From Reticulitermes lucifugus (Eukaryota; Arthropoda; Insecta; Blattodea; Rhinotermitidae), in contig JAKCWW010000288.1 of NCBI GenBank assembly GCA_026260175.1, forward strand, positions 1 to 64,000: a stretch of DNA of 64,000 nucleotides. Reading direction: 5' to 3'. Shown here one piece after another: positions 20,961 through 33,325 of this stretch. How positions within the stretch are numbered: the first letter of the stretch is position 1; every line of letters begins with the position of its first letter. The position numbers and the translations under genes were made by a program. The notes below the pieces were generated by a model, which made no database searches, had not been told where the DNA came from, and worked only from the letters and a program-made list of their open reading frames with translations.

Positions 20961-22124
20961 TAATTCAGTTTACTTTGCGGCTTTACAGTTTCAGAGCGGC
21001 ATGTGTACTTTACTGTCGGCCATTATGGCTGAAACTCGGAAATGCCCAGCACATTTTAGTGAAAAGTCTCACATCAAATATAGAAAACTGTCCAACCGTG
21101 TAGGCACCGACACTAAGTCACAGACAGACAGGAAACAGATGGAAGCACAGAAGGAGCGCAATATTCTAAGGAGAAACGTTAAAACTAAATGTGGACCACG
21201 CACAAAGACAGTGGCGAATTTATGACATTATAATATAAAATAAGGAATGTTAGAACACCGCGTGACTTCTCCCTAAAAGTAACACAAGAGTTTAGCGAAA
21301 TGGCTCACCGATTTACGTCACATGACACATGACGTGTGAATCTTTTACAAATAGATCTAACACGTCAAGGAGAGTATTCGCTTTTCACTTCCTGTATGTG
21401 CAGATTTACAGAGCAATTTTTATCATATGGTAGGCCTAATTAACCAAATTAATGCAATTTAATCACTTTAATAACTCGAAAAGTTTGGTCCGTAATTATT
21501 GCTGGACGTTGTAAGGAGTATTACAATTATTTTACGTTCCTTAAATTTTTCAGCATCTCTTACTATATTATTTTATATTTTATTGAGCACATAAAGGAGC
21601 AAAATTCTATCCTCTTCATGTATCTTTTGTGTCTGAAATGTAAACATTTTTTTTTGTTGTTGTAGGCACCTCCACTGCGATAATGCACAGGGCGCTAACA
21701 GTATCCGGTTGGAGACAATTTTTCACGTCTTCTTTATCTATTTTTTCCCTTCCGTTTTCAACCTTGGGTGAATATTTTCTGCATCTGACACTTGCAAATG
21801 TAATGCTTTCCTACTCATTTTTCTCACTCACCGTACCTTATTTATTTGCAAGTCATTCTGCATTGACGTGAAAAGATTTCCTTTAAGTAAGGATGGTGGA
21901 AGTATAAAGTGCTTCACATATGCTCCATTTTTAAAAGCAGAGAGATAAGATATATGAACATACATAAATCATCTGCAGCCCATAACCTATATCCTCATGA
22001 ATGCATATAAGGCCTACGTATTATAAACAAACACAAATATTTACTAAGGAAACGAGTTTGAAAGTCGAGGCAAGATTAAAAACGAGTATATTTCACGCTG
22101 GAAATACAAATGCGTGGTAAGTGA
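20961..22124. other. Unassigned stretch
   Basis: A 100-codon plus frame (20923-21225) runs on from the repeat, ending in a lysine- and arginine-rich segment. No homology could be named. Otherwise AT-rich. Confidence 0.35.
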
Positions 22125-22151
22125 TGTTCAAGCAATATGTATGTATATACG

Positions 22152-22183
<32 letters not shown>

Positions 22184-22198
22184 CATACTGCTTGAACA
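22125..22198. repeat. Hairpin around an (AT)n core
   Basis: The ends tgttcaagca (22125-22134) and tgcttgaaca (22189-22198) are perfect inverted repeats. Atgtatgtata / tatacatacat continues the pairing into an (at)n centre. A further (at)n run lies at 22208-22226. Confidence 0.85.
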
Positions 22199-22619
22199 GC
22201 ACTTTCATATATATATATATATATAATCTCCAACACGTTCGAATTGAAACTTATCTTAGTATTAGTTCAAGCAACGTACTACCAATGCATTGTTTTAAGC
22301 TATCAGCGCTCCGCTGCGGATGAAATTCGAATCAGTCCTATGCGGAGAGTCGTGTACAGCACTGCACTCTATGGGAGTATTTCTAAACTATGTAGTCTGA
22401 AGAGACGCCCGACCGGTAGTTCGATCGATGTTACGTGCCTATTGCTGCTGGCAAAAAAAAAAAAAACCGAACTCTCAGCCAGGTTCGTTGCATTGGCGAC
22501 TCTACTGTTTCGACTCTGGAATAATTACAGACTTTGTATTGAAACGGGCCACTATAGTTTCTCTCCCTCACCATCTTCCACACCATGTATTACAAAAAGT
22601 GAAAAGAAAGTAAAGTCTC

Positions 22620-22879
22620 TCTCTCTTGGCAACCGAGACGTCGCAGATCGAATCTTGTCAGGGGTAAGGGATTTTTCACCTCTAAAGCATGCAGAACGGC
22701 TCTGGGGTCTACCCAACCTACTCTCCAATGTGCACAAAGGAATTTTTATAGGGGGTAAAGCGGCAGGGGGTGGAACTGACCTTCCACTTCCATTTTGAGC
22801 TGAGGTTAAGAATGAGTGGAGCTACACCTCTACCCCATATATCTGCATGGCGTACACAGGGGCAACTTTGCCTTTACCT
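22620..22879 (+). repeat. SINE family A, sense copy
   Basis: Head remnant cgcagatcgaatcttgtcag, then gtaagggatttttcacctct, ggctctggggtctacccaac, gggggtaaagcggcaggggg, gaggttaagaatgagtggag and gcgtacacaggggcaacttt. The order matches the family; the extreme 5' end is lost. Confidence 0.68.
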
Positions 22880-22929
22880 TACGCCTCTCTTTAATCACCA
22901 CATACTAAATACGTGTGATAGAGAGAAGA

Positions 22930-23028
22930 AAGATCTCCACCCACTCTTAACGGGGTGAAAGTGAGTGATTAGATTCACGCTCAGGCCGTTTTACCCACTA
23001 CTCCAAGGAATGGTTTCCTCATATTCAG
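22930..23028 (-). repeat. SINE family A, antisense fragment
   Basis: Contains ccacccactcttaac, gattagattcacgctcaggc, cgttttacccactactccaa and aggaatggtttcctc, matching the reversed middle of family A. It lies tail-to-tail with the sense copy just upstream. Confidence 0.55.
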
Positions 23029-23179
23029 TAGACAATAATCTTAAAATTTCATTCTACTTGAATAAGTTAGGCTGCTGCTGAATTTTCTTACATAGATGTG
23101 AATCTACTAGTATCTATAAAAATCACAAAATTTAATGAAGTTTGAAATTTCTAAGGCCATGAAACTTCTTAGTTTAATC

Positions 23180-23262
23180 TTATGGATTATGACACTATAA
23201 TGTCTGGTAGGTGGGTTACTCACACTTCCGAACAAATATGCCTCCATCTTCAGCGCAGAACT
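23180..23262. repeat. Fold-back FB2 half-element
   Basis: gattatgacactataatgtc, tggtaggtgg, acttccgaacaaatatgcct and ccatcttcagc follow the FB2 left-arm order. No clear partner arm is adjacent. Confidence 0.5.
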
Positions 23263-23604
23263 GTCAATGTGACGATAGATACAGCAACTTCTTACTGCCA
23301 CGTGACTACGCGAGGTCATTTCCCAGCAGTAACTAACCAACACCTCATGTTCCTTAACTCCGTGCATCGCCTTACGCAGAGAGGGTATCATGGAGCAATA
23401 CGTTTACATTCTGTAGGAAAAATCTTAATTTTTAAGGATAGATTAATGAATTGCGAGGCATTCTTATCTATTTTAATTAAACAATTAATTAATGTATTTA
23501 TTTCTTTCTTATTCTGACCTCTTTCTACTTACTCATTGTAGATGTGGAAGGTTATTGTTGCACTTGGTCACACTCAATTGCACATACACACACAAACACG
23601 CGCT

Positions 23605-23788
23605 CGCGCGTTCGGTATGATTCCTCTGGACGAGGGATCGGCCCGTGGCAGTGACCTCTACCTCATAACACACAACAATCACAAGAGACAGATATCCGCG
23701 CCCCTGACAACATTCGAACCCGCAACCTCAGCAAGCGACTGGCCGCAGACTCACACCTCAGACCGCGCGGCCAACAGAATCGGCTAAT
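23605..23788 (-). repeat. SINE family C, antisense copy
   Basis: Reversed order: cctctggacgagggatcggc, gacctctacctcataacac, the B box as cattcgaacccgcaacctca, then agcgactggccgcagactca and cagaccgcgcggcc. Preceded by a (ca)n-type patch. Confidence 0.78.
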
Positions 23789-25327
23789 GTATTTAAGTAC
23801 TGCTTATTTAACAATGGTGTTAGTAGCTTATATTATCCTTATATGGTGGAATGGTATCATGGCTAGTGGAAATACTTGAAAGGAAGTACCATGGCTTAAT
23901 TCGAGACATTACCCCAATAACTATCCTGTGCGGAATGAAGAAAATCACGAGAATTGTCGCTCAGGATATCCGATTTGAAGCAGTAAACTCCCGAATAACA
24001 AGAAACAGCGCTACAAACTTGGCCGCCATATTCGGTGACACTACAGTTTAAATGTTATTTAGTGCAATGTGAATATGGCTACGTGTTAAAGTACACAGTT
24101 CGGTTCGTTCATGAGAGTATCTTATGCACTATTAAAAGTACTGTGAAATACTGAAGAAGTTCACATAAACACAAAGTCGCAGGGCGCGTCGCCAAATTAT
24201 TGGTTGTATTATTCATTAACAGGCAGTGAGACATACTCTAAAAATTCAACACGAGAATTTTACAATTCCAATCCAATCGTTCTATTAATTCAACATAGCA
24301 TTGGAATTTAATTTAATTAATTATAGTATCTGAAGGGCATTCTGAAATTACGACTTCACTGAATACGTAGGCTAAGATTTTACAGCAAAATCCTAGGCTG
24401 CAATACCGACTAAAGCTTAAGTACATCTCATTCTGGTCCTGTCCGCAACTATTACCAATAATCTGTATTACTGCAAAACACACAGTCATAAAGCGAGTCC
24501 TATGACGTAGGTATATAAGTAGAAGATTAATGAACATTCAGAAAAACTTATGACAGATAAATGGGAACACTCTACACATCCAAACCTATTTAAAATCTCT
24601 CTTAATCTGTCACCAGCCTGACTTCATTTCCTCTAAACCGGATCCTTAAACAACAGGTGCAATCAATGCATCGCTGGAATTCAATTTCCTCATTATATTC
24701 ATCTCGGTGTAACACCTGATATCGCTTTAGGGCTTTGTTTCCAAGTTGAGCAGAACAGTGGGTATAATCTCCATCCGCACTTGAAGACACAAACATTACC
24801 GAAATATTTGCCGTTAACTGGTACAAGTGTGTGCAGCTGAAACTTCGTGAATCACAGCAACTAAATGCAGGAAGCTCCTTAGTCAGCGGAACTGAATGGC
24901 ACTTTAACCGCCGTATTGTTTTCATATTTACGAAGGAAAATTCAAAATGTGAAGAGACTTTCAACGCACCTCCAAACTTTTGTTGGCAGCACTCAAAACG
25001 GACACTGAGATATGAAGAATATGAAATTCGTTTTACTTTGATCTGTGGGAAATAAAATTCAAACAAGAATAAAAAAAACAAAAATTCTGACATCATTTCC
25101 ATGATTAGACTGTGACATGTATGACAGAAAAGAGTTCTGTGTGTCGAAGCTGCAGAAGCCACGGGAAAGTTCACTGGCAGTGGACAGACTGAGAGGTCGG
25201 GGAGAGTTCATGATGCGTGCTGTGGAAGGCCATCGACTGTAAAACGTCTTGACGTAAACCAGCAGATCTGCAATCGTATCAGAGACAATGCAAGAATTAA
25301 AATGGACTTGTATTAGTTTCATGTTGT
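23789..25327. other. Unassigned stretch
   Basis: A 190-codon minus-strand frame (24602-25174) crosses this stretch with nothing recognisable in its translation. No tRNA-like head, TIR or LINE peptide was found. Confidence 0.35.
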
Positions 25328-25584
25328 GGGCCGGGATAGCGTAGTAGGTAGAGCGATTCGCTACGGGCTGGGCGGTCCGGATATCGAATCCCTGTGGGGG
25401 GTGAGGTTTTCCGCACCCGTCCAGATCTACCCAGAGGCCTACCGAGCGTCCTGTACAATGGGTATCGGATCTCTTTCCCGTGGTTAAAGCGGGTGGGGCC
25501 TGGCGTTGATCATCCACCACCATCTAGTGCCGAGGTTAAAGAAAGAGTAGCCTGTTCTAGGGTACACTTTAAATTTTTACCTTT
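25328..25584 (+). repeat. SINE family A, near full length
   Basis: A box gatagcgtagtaggtagagc, then cgctacgggctgggcggtcc, B box atatcgaatccctg, ggggtgaggttttccgcacc, ggtatcggatctctttcccg, and accatctagtgccgaggtta with agaaagagta. One of the best-preserved copies. Confidence 0.92.
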
Positions 25585-26399
25585 TATTAGTTTCATGTTA
25601 CAGTGCATATTTGAGGACTAGGACAACCAATAAGGAACGACATAACAATCTACTTTCTGCCCATTCAACAAATATTATTTCACAATTTCAATTAAAATGC
25701 GCCAACAGTTGACAGGAGGTTGTCTTCAATAAAGCGTTCGGCCGAAGAGCTTGTAACTCTCAACATAAGGAGGCACTAAGTGACGAAATGTGTGGTTTTG
25801 GGTGTGAGGTTTAACAGCGTTGTATGTTGAAGTTCATTCAACGTTTCGGTTTACAATGCAGTCGCCATCTTCAGGCTGAATAAGTCAGGAGGAGGAGGAG
25901 GATGCCAGAAATACAGGTTTCTTAACAGAAGCGAGGGGGGGGGGGTTACACAGCGCGATGTTATCCATCCTCCACCTCACTCATTCTTCCTAAAAATGGA
26001 GACTAAAATGTACATCGAAAAGCTAAAGGGACTTCAATTCAGAACGTGGTTAGAAACCGGAAGCCGAAATTACTTATTGTATAGAGCTACAGGCTGTATT
26101 TTACAGAGCTATAAACGCATAACATTTAAGAACAAAACGCCGCGCACATGCGGCAACTTCTTCGACACCCTGGCAAAGTGGGGTAGCCTAATCGAACTTA
26201 TGCAGGTTAAAGACAGCTTGAAAACAAATCATACGTACATAAGAAACATAACCAATTTACATCAGAAGTCTTCATACACTTCTAACGTTTAATAAATTAT
26301 TACTATATTATTAAATGGACAAATTACTAATACAAATCACTATGACTGATATAGAGCGAATAAAATATAATTGGTAACACATTTATTAATATTGAAGTC
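25585..26399. other. Unassigned, with one fold-back-like half motif
   Basis: At 25828-25885 gttgtatgttgaagttcatt, caacgtttcggtttacaatg and cgccatcttcaggctg form a minus-strand copy of the GAAGATG...GAAACGTTG signature. A short frame at 25996-26292 is not recognised. Confidence 0.5.
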
Positions 26400-26475
26400 A
26401 TCTGCCTTGTGATAACGTGTATGACGATAAGGTATTTACAGATGTTTCGGAGGAACATAATGCGTCCATACTTAA
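26400..26475. repeat. Fold-back FB2 half-element
   Basis: gataacgtgtatgacgataa, ggtatttacagatgtttcgg and aggaacataatgcgtccata follow the left-arm order of FB2. Confidence 0.5.
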
Positions 26476-26684
26476 CTACCTTAAGAATCGAGGTATTATA
26501 CTGCTCCATAACGTCGCTATGCAAACAAATTATGTTGAAAGAAAACATTATGTCTGACTGAACTTGTAAAGTCGCAAGACACAGATGGTGACGGAACGAA
26601 TGCTGACCAGCACTGTGAGGCTTAAATAATATCACGTGACCGTAGCAAACCGCCATCTCGCTCGGGCCTTTAAATAAAGGTCCT

Positions 26685-26820
26685 CTGTGACACGACGTCG
26701 TGTAAAAGCGCCAACGTTTCAGATGAGTCTGCTGACTCCAGCGTTAAGTGAATATGAAGACAGCAGGTTCCTCCGAAACATTTGCACATATCAACCGAAC
26801 TAAATTGCGTCACATCCCAA
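26685..26820. mobile_element. Fold-back element FB2 copy
   Basis: Left arm gacacgacgtcgtgtaaaag, ccaacgtttcagatgag. Right arm, inverted: gaagacagcaggttcctccg, aaacatttgcacatatcaac, gcgtcacatccc. The right arm holds GGTTCCTCCGAAAC, the 3' half of the hammerhead-like motif. Confidence 0.7.
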
Positions 26821-26921
26821 ATTTTTACCGACGTCAATACTGAACTCTTTTCAGTTACTGTTACTGCCTACTTCACGCCTCATATTCTGGTTAAAATAGC
26901 TACTTGAATTTTTTTTTTCCA

Positions 26922-27115
26922 ATGGCTCGACAGCCTTATATGGGCCTGGGCCTCCTCGTTTCGTCGAGGTTTCATGGTCACNNNNNNNNNNNNNNNNNNN
27001 NNNNNNNNNNNNNNNNNNNNNNNNNNNNNNNNNNNNNNNNNNGAACCCACAATCCTAGTAAGCGAGCGGCCGAAGACCCACGCCTTAGACCGCACGGCCA
27101 CTGGGCTCGGCTAGC
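26922..27115 (-). repeat. SINE family C, antisense, broken by an assembly gap
   Basis: Left piece cctgggcctcctcgtttcgt. Right piece gaacccacaatcctagtaag, cgagcggccgaagacccacg, ccttagaccgcacggccac, i.e. the reversed tRNA-like head. The unknown bases 26982-27042 replace the body. Confidence 0.75.
26982..27042. other. Assembly gap of 61 unknown bases
   Basis: Run of n. The frames drawn across it are meaningless. Confidence 0.99.
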
Positions 27116-28529
27116 TACTTGAATGCACAATGTTAAATATAATCACTGCCTGCGTTGACATTAATATTCCTGCATTTTGCATACGGGGTTCTTTTACCGT
27201 TCCTGCACTAAAGAACATTAACCGAGAGGTCTTGTAATGAAGGACTGTTACCTGTGAGGTAGGAATTGAAGCTGCACACGTAATTCAGAAAAGAATCTAA
27301 GCTTCAAGCCGGTAAGATCCATCAATAAAATTCAGTAAATTTACTCGTTCATAACATCTTACAAGACGAGAGATAAGTCTATATTTAAACTGCCATCAAT
27401 AGCCTATGTTCCTTTGAAATGTTTAAGGTTCATTGATATGAAATGAACAAGGTTAGCATAGGATTCAGGTTTACAGAAAGTGACTAGACAATTTTCGTGT
27501 ATTATCGCCATATATCGGACTTTGCTACGTCAAGTGTGCATATCTTAGTAATAATGGAGGCTTGCTTCAGTTCACAGAGACGTTATCTCACAAACAGGTA
27601 ATCTTGTGAACAGGGAAAGGGGAAAGAGGAGAAGGAAAAGCCATACAGAAGACCAACTTGCCGAAGAAATTCAACTGCTTATACAAACCCGAATTTAGCA
27701 GATACAATCTGCGCCTACCGCGCTAATTTAATAAACTGTAGCGTGTTTTGACAGGTTTGTAAAATTTCAGTTTTTAAGTTGTTAATTTAATACATCGTAA
27801 CATTTTATTAATAAGGAAAATAAAAATGTCACACAAAACTTTCTAGAAGAAGTCTTGAATATAAATCTCGAAATTATAATCGAGACTGGTAAATAGATAC
27901 TGATCAGTAGAAGGAATTCCTATAAAGCATGTTAAAGGTTTTCATACTGAAGTATGGGCTTACATGCCAATACACATAATAAAGTTTATACTTCGCAGAT
28001 AACACACTGTGTTCTCATCACAAATAGCAATAAATTAATTCTATTTAGGAAAACAATTGTTGTTTATTGTGAGGATCATATAAAACGCATAAATATGTTA
28101 GGGTTAAAGTGCAGAGGTCTCTTAATGCTAGGGCAGGTAGCACACAGTGTTACTGTTGGGCATCGAACGGTTAATATGACGTTACGTAAAAAGAACGGGC
28201 TTCACGTATGTATAGGCTAGAGTGAGTTTAAGGTTATATAAATTATTGTCAACTTTCGAATTTAAGTAAGAAATAAATACGATGAATCTTTAAATCGAAA
28301 TTTCTCGCTGACCGTGTAAGATGTATATATTGCCACTAAAATAAACAGTTATGGGCACTGCTGATTCAGTTAACTCAAATTTAAAACTCTGACTTGAGAA
28401 GAAAGAAAAATCCTCTTTGAAAATGTTAACGTTACGTCGTCTGTTTGTCACGAGGCATGTTCAACAAGTAGGTTCCCTAGCCTGTAACTTTTGCATTAAT
28501 CAAACACTTTATTTTTCGGAAGTAGAAAG
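27116..28529. other. Unassigned stretch
   Basis: AT-rich, no recognised repeat. The 88-codon frame 27954-28220 is unremarkable. Confidence 0.4.
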
Positions 28530-28602
28530 AAGCACGGGAGTGAAGCTAACTACTCCCCTCAATATGGAGCTGAAGGTAAGAGAGAGTGGAGCCATACCTT
28601 CC
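28530..28602 (+). repeat. SINE family A 3' fragment
   Basis: gtgaagctaactactcccct, atggagctgaaggtaagaga and gagtggagccataccttcc match the 3' third of family A copies such as 22620-22879. Confidence 0.5.
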
Positions 28603-30352
28603 GTCATTCGTACGTTAGTCCTTCCTTAGTGCTTAATTAATTAAGCACAGATCACCTCTTAACATAAAATGATGCAGCTGCAAAGTTTAATAAATTTGAA
28701 CAGTTTAATAGCACAAGAAATAGAACTTCATGTATACAAGAAACGAAGAAAAAATCCTAAAATTCTGTAGTTCTATGTTCATTTGGTGTCACTTTACGTC
28801 TTACAAATGTGGATTTATAACATGGTCGTAAATGAAAGCCGGCTAAATAATGCTTCTAGAATCATTGGGTGTTAAAAATTAGATAAAAAACGTAAAGGAG
28901 AAATCGTCAAGGACTTCACGCTGTAAAAAGCACAGAAAAGTAAGGTAACAAGAACTCTTCACGGCTGACTGTGCTGGAGTTATCAGGAACACAGGTAATA
29001 TTTAAGGACAGGAACGGAAGGTGGCAAAAATAAATTACAGTGAGACGAAATGTCTTCCGGTGTCACGTCCCAGTCGCCTGGAAATTAACACTCACGGCCG
29101 TAGGAATCTTCAGCCTGTGTCTGATACCGAACTAACACAAACAGAGGTCACACAAAAATGTGTTAGGCCGTTTGTCTTCATTCAAGAAGCCGAGCAGCAG
29201 CTCAGTCTAGCGGCAATGCTCTTGACTACCATTCGGAAGGTGCCCGTTTCGGTCAAGACATCTGTCTTTTCCTGGCCCGTTATACGTAATCTTTCTCAGG
29301 CTCTCCATTTAAAGGTAGGGATAGAACTCACGTCGAGAGGGCTTCTTCTAAATACTTCGACTTTATGTCACCGATCGTCTTACCGCCGCCGCAGTACAAT
29401 CCTAAGTTAGTGACATCATAAATCACACTTTCAAAAATTATTCCAGAAGAATTATAAATATGGCGCCGTCTAGCTTTTGAGCTTGCCTTTACGTCCAGGT
29501 TTCTTGAAGCAGTCACAAGATGTCGCTGTAGTTGCTGGTCAATACTTCATCACAATTACTGCAGCAGTTTGCTCACAAGAGGAACCGATAAAATGGTTTG
29601 CATCAAAGACTTGCTGCTAGCAAGGGGAAGTGGAGAGAGATTAACACTCTGCAAGCAGCCCTTTCTTATTGTTGTCAGGAGATGGATAGGGCCCTTCCCG
29701 CTTTGATGCATCGCTCCATGTGGTGTGCTTTCCAATCTTCACATCACAATGGAGTCAGATTCATGAGGCTGCCGTATTTGCCATGTTTACAGCCTCTAAA
29801 GTATTCGAATTTATTTACTAATTACTGCGAGGTGTACGGCAGGTTCTTCCGGTTTATTTGACGACACTGGCAGGAATCCAACACATACAGTAGCACAGGA
29901 TGTTTCGATGATAGTGAAGGACGTAGAAAAAAACGGTCTTGGCTTAATTCGAGATAGAGTCCTGATATTTGCCTGGCGAAGCTGATGAAAACCAAGAGAA
30001 ACTCCTAGTTAGAACAGTTGGCTTTTCGGTTTCAATCCTGGGCCTTCCAAAAATGAAACAGAAGTGCTAATCATTCAAACGTAACCATCATACAAAATGG
30101 GACCCTCTTTATTCGAGATTAAATCCATTTTACCTTCCGTATGTTTCATCTCCAAAATTTCTGAAGCTTTAGATAAAACATGGTAGACATAACTCTATCC
30201 CACATGAATGTAAGTACGGTACAGATAAAGTTTACCTGAGCTTAATAAAGCATAACGAGAATAAGATGCATGGGGAAGTCATGTATAATTCCACAAATTG
30301 TTTTTAAAAAGTGTTATTTAGCGATAATGTAAAGTGCTAAGATTGTACATTG
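28603..30352. other. Unassigned stretch
   Basis: Contains a 129-codon frame (29021-29410, GTG start) and an 87-codon frame (29598-29861). Neither has a motif I recognise. No repeat heads or LINE peptides were seen. Confidence 0.35.
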
Positions 30353-30556
30353 TTGATGATAGATGAATGAATAAGTATGGAGCACGGGTAGAATGATGCT
30401 GACAAGGAAAATGCGAGATACTCGAAGAAAAAAATATGTACCAGCGCCATTTTGCTCAACACAAACCGTACAATGAGTGGCGTGGGATTGAACCCGGTCC
30501 TTTGCGATAACAAGCCGGATTCTAACTACCTGACGTATGGCATGGCCCTGCCTCAC
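30353..30556 (-). repeat. SINE family B, antisense copy
   Basis: On the minus strand: gccatacgtcaggtagttag (A-box region), then cgcaaaggac, a clean B box gggttcaatcccac, and the family body with a ttccttgtcagcatcattc-like block and the (cattcatt)-type tail. It parallels 5600-5818. Confidence 0.8.
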
Positions 30557-31589
30557 ATAAGCTCCATACTGGACGGTGGTGAGTGGTAAACTTCACACAC
30601 TGGCCGCTTTAACCTTGCAGAAAGCTTTCTTATTCCCACTGGGTAAGACAGTGGTTGGATTTCTGAACGAGTCTGGACGCCGTGCAGTAGGCACAAGTCT
30701 CTGTGCCAGTCTGATGTGCCTGGATCGTCACGACCGTAGCACAGTCACTACACCGACTGAGATATTCCTCTTCCTTTTATGTGAGAGCATTAAAGTAAAT
30801 GATTTACCCTCTCTAGTACCACCGTGCTAGGACTCCATTTCAATATCTTGTAGGATTCCTTCCGCCATGACAGTCGTCATCACGGTCAACATTGCAAAGT
30901 GATCTTCAGGTTCACGTTTTGACACTGTGCACGTTTCTAGCTGCTCTGCTAAAGATTCATTGCCATATTCACAAGAGTCCGTCTGTTATGCCTGTTCTGA
31001 ACGAGAAGTATACATTCCTGCTCCACCTTATTTTGAAATCAGATTTAAGTATTAGCCACCCTTCTATGGCGAAGTGTTCCAAAAGGCCTATTTCCTTCAT
31101 GTGTTACTACCATGAATTTTCATGCATTATTTGGCCTTCTATGCGTATTATTTTCTTTGCACATCTCGTTCTGCTTGATCGTCTGATCCTACTAATAAGA
31201 GAACATTACAAATTATGAAGCTAACCTGCGTGAACTTTTCCATCCTGATACTTTCTCCTTGATCGCGCGTAATTACATTAAATTAGTCGTGGCTTTATTA
31301 AGCCTATTAACACAGGCTTTCCCTTAAATTACACACACATATAATTCAGTTCCAGCCTTAAAAACACAGTCCGCCTCTATTGTAAGACCAATCGGTCAAG
31401 GTTGTTACAGAAATAATCACTTTTTGTGGTGAGAATCATAAAAAAACACGTGAATATACCGTGTGCGCAAAATGCAAAGTTCTTTAATAGTACAGAAGGT
31501 GGTACTTATAGCTACCACTGCGCTCTCATCGGTTAATTACCTATTATCGACTTTGTCCCTGAGCACGCAATTAAGGTATATGAGGGTGT
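30557..31589. other. Unassigned stretch
   Basis: A 108-codon frame (30892-31218) is not recognisable. No repeat was identified. Confidence 0.35.
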
Positions 31590-31700
31590 GAAATTGTGGC
31601 CTCACTTATTCTTAACTTCGGCACTAGACAAAGTCATCTTCATGCCCCGGTAACTTCATATCCAGGAAAGTGAGCCCTCAGTTCTCCTGGGTGATTACCA
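31590..31700 (-). repeat. SINE family A fragment, antisense
   Basis: Acttattcttaacttcggca, ctagacaaagtcatcttcat, gccccggtaacttcatatcc and aggaaagtgagccctca follow the reversed order of the family's 3' half. Confidence 0.45.
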
Positions 31701-31833
31701 GCAAATATTGCCTTTTCCTCACCTAATCTTTCTGAGCTCGCGGAGCCTAAAAGCCTGGATGTGACAACCAAGCCTACCTGTGACATCCATTCCGTCACAC
31801 ACATCTATAAGGAGATTATTTGTCTACGTGAAA

Positions 31834-33052
31834 TGTCCACACATAGCCTACTGTCCACATATAGCCTACTGTCAAGACAGCCTACTGCCCATACATAGCC
31901 TTATGTGCACATATAGCCTACTCTCCACTTATTGCCTACTGTCCACATATAGCCTACTGTCCACGCATAGCCTACTCTCCACCCATAGGGTACTATCCAC
32001 ACATGGCCTACTATCAACACAGCCTACTGTTCACACATAGGCTACTATTCACACATAGCCTACCGTCCACAGATAGCCTACTGTCCACGCATAGCCTACT
32101 GTCCATCCCCTAGACTACTATCCACACATAGCCTACTGTCCACACATAGGCTACTATTCACACAGCCTACCGTCCACAGAAGCCTACTGTCCACGCATAG
32201 CCTACTGTCCATCCCCTAGACTACTATCCACACATAGCCTACTGTCTACACATGGCCTACTCTCAAGACAGCCTACTGTCCACACATTGCCTAATGTCAA
32301 GACAGCCTACTGTCCACACATAAGCTATAATTCACTCATAGCCTACCGTCCACATATAACCAACTGCCCACGCATAGCTTACTGTCCACCCCTAGGCTAC
32401 TATCCACACATAGCCTACTGTCCACACAGGGCCTAATGTCAAAACAGCCTACCGTCCACATATAGCCTACTGTCCACGCATAGCCTACTGTCCACCACTA
32501 GGCTACTATCCACATATAGCCTACTGTCCACACATGGCTTACTCTCAAGACAGCCTACTGTCCACACATTGCCTAATTTCAAGACAGCCTACTGTCCACA
32601 CATAGGCTAAAATTCACTCATAGCCTACCGTCCACATATAACCTACTGTCCACATATAACCTACTGTCCACATATAGCCTACTGTCCACCCCTAAGCTAC
32701 TATACACACATAGCCTACTGTCCAAACATGGCCTAATGACAAGACAGCCTACTGTCCACACATAGGCTACAATTCATACATAGCCTACTGTCCGCATATA
32801 GCCTACTGTCCACGCATAGCCTACTGTCCACCCCTAGGTTACTATCCACACATAGACTACTGTCCACACGTGGCCTAATGAGAAGACAGCCTACTGTCCA
32901 CACATAGGCAAAATTCACACATAGCCTACCGTCCACATATAGCCTACTCTCCACACATATCCTACTGTTCAAACATGGCCTACTGTCAAGACAGCCTACT
33001 GTCCACACATAGGCTACTGTTCACACATGGCCTACTATCCACGTATAGCCCA
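31834..33052. repeat. 18-bp minisatellite array, about 1.2 kb
   Basis: Roughly 65-70 units of a motif close to atagcctactgtccacac, with variants (aggctactattcacac, gcctaatgtcaagac, gtccaccccta). Shorter units occur where bases are dropped. The variants recur in a fixed order, so groups of units were duplicated together. The ccacccctag-type variant reappears at intervals of about 106, 177, 106, 195 and 142 bp. As 18 is a multiple of three, long open frames (minus 32733-33008, plus 31780-32040) are by-products. Confidence 0.97.
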
Positions 33053-33107
33053 ATTATTCACTTACCCTTATAGAGGAAAAATTTTATTTTTTAACTTCAC
33101 AGCTTTC

Positions 33108-33270
33108 CTCGATGTGGTGCCATGAGCTACTGTAGATATGTAGGGTAACAGAGTCTCGTAGGAAACTGCTACCTTCATATTCACCTTCATATCTGTCTTC
33201 TGAAGATGGAAGCAACCTTTTCCGCAGAAACGTTGACACCTTTCCACCGAATTACACGGCGTCACGTTCA
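33108..33270. mobile_element. Fold-back element FB2 copy
   Basis: Left arm gatgtggtgccatgagctac, gtagatatgtaggg. Right arm tctgaagatggaagcaacct, tttccgcagaaacgttgaca, accgaattacacggcgtcac. The right arm keeps CTGAAGA-T-GGAAGC...CCGCAGAAACGTTG, a decayed version of the hammerhead-like layout. Confidence 0.75.
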
Positions 33271-33325
33271 GAAAGAACGCAGTCGCCATATTCACGGTCC
33301 CAGTATTCGTAAACTCTACTGAGAT

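Noticed and set aside
20923-21225. 100-codon plus-strand frame
   Set aside because: Begins within dispersed repeat E and ends in a lysine- and arginine-rich stretch without homology I can name.
24602-25174. 190-codon minus-strand frame as a gene
   Set aside because: No recognisable motif, no flanking splice or promoter context I can defend, composition like intergenic sequence.
32733-33008. 91-codon repetitive frame (VDSRLC-like repeats)
   Set aside because: Product of the 18-bp minisatellite, whose unit length is a multiple of three.
31834-33052. CRISPR-like array
   Set aside because: Head-to-tail 18-bp units without unique spacers in a eukaryotic repeat landscape; it is a minisatellite.
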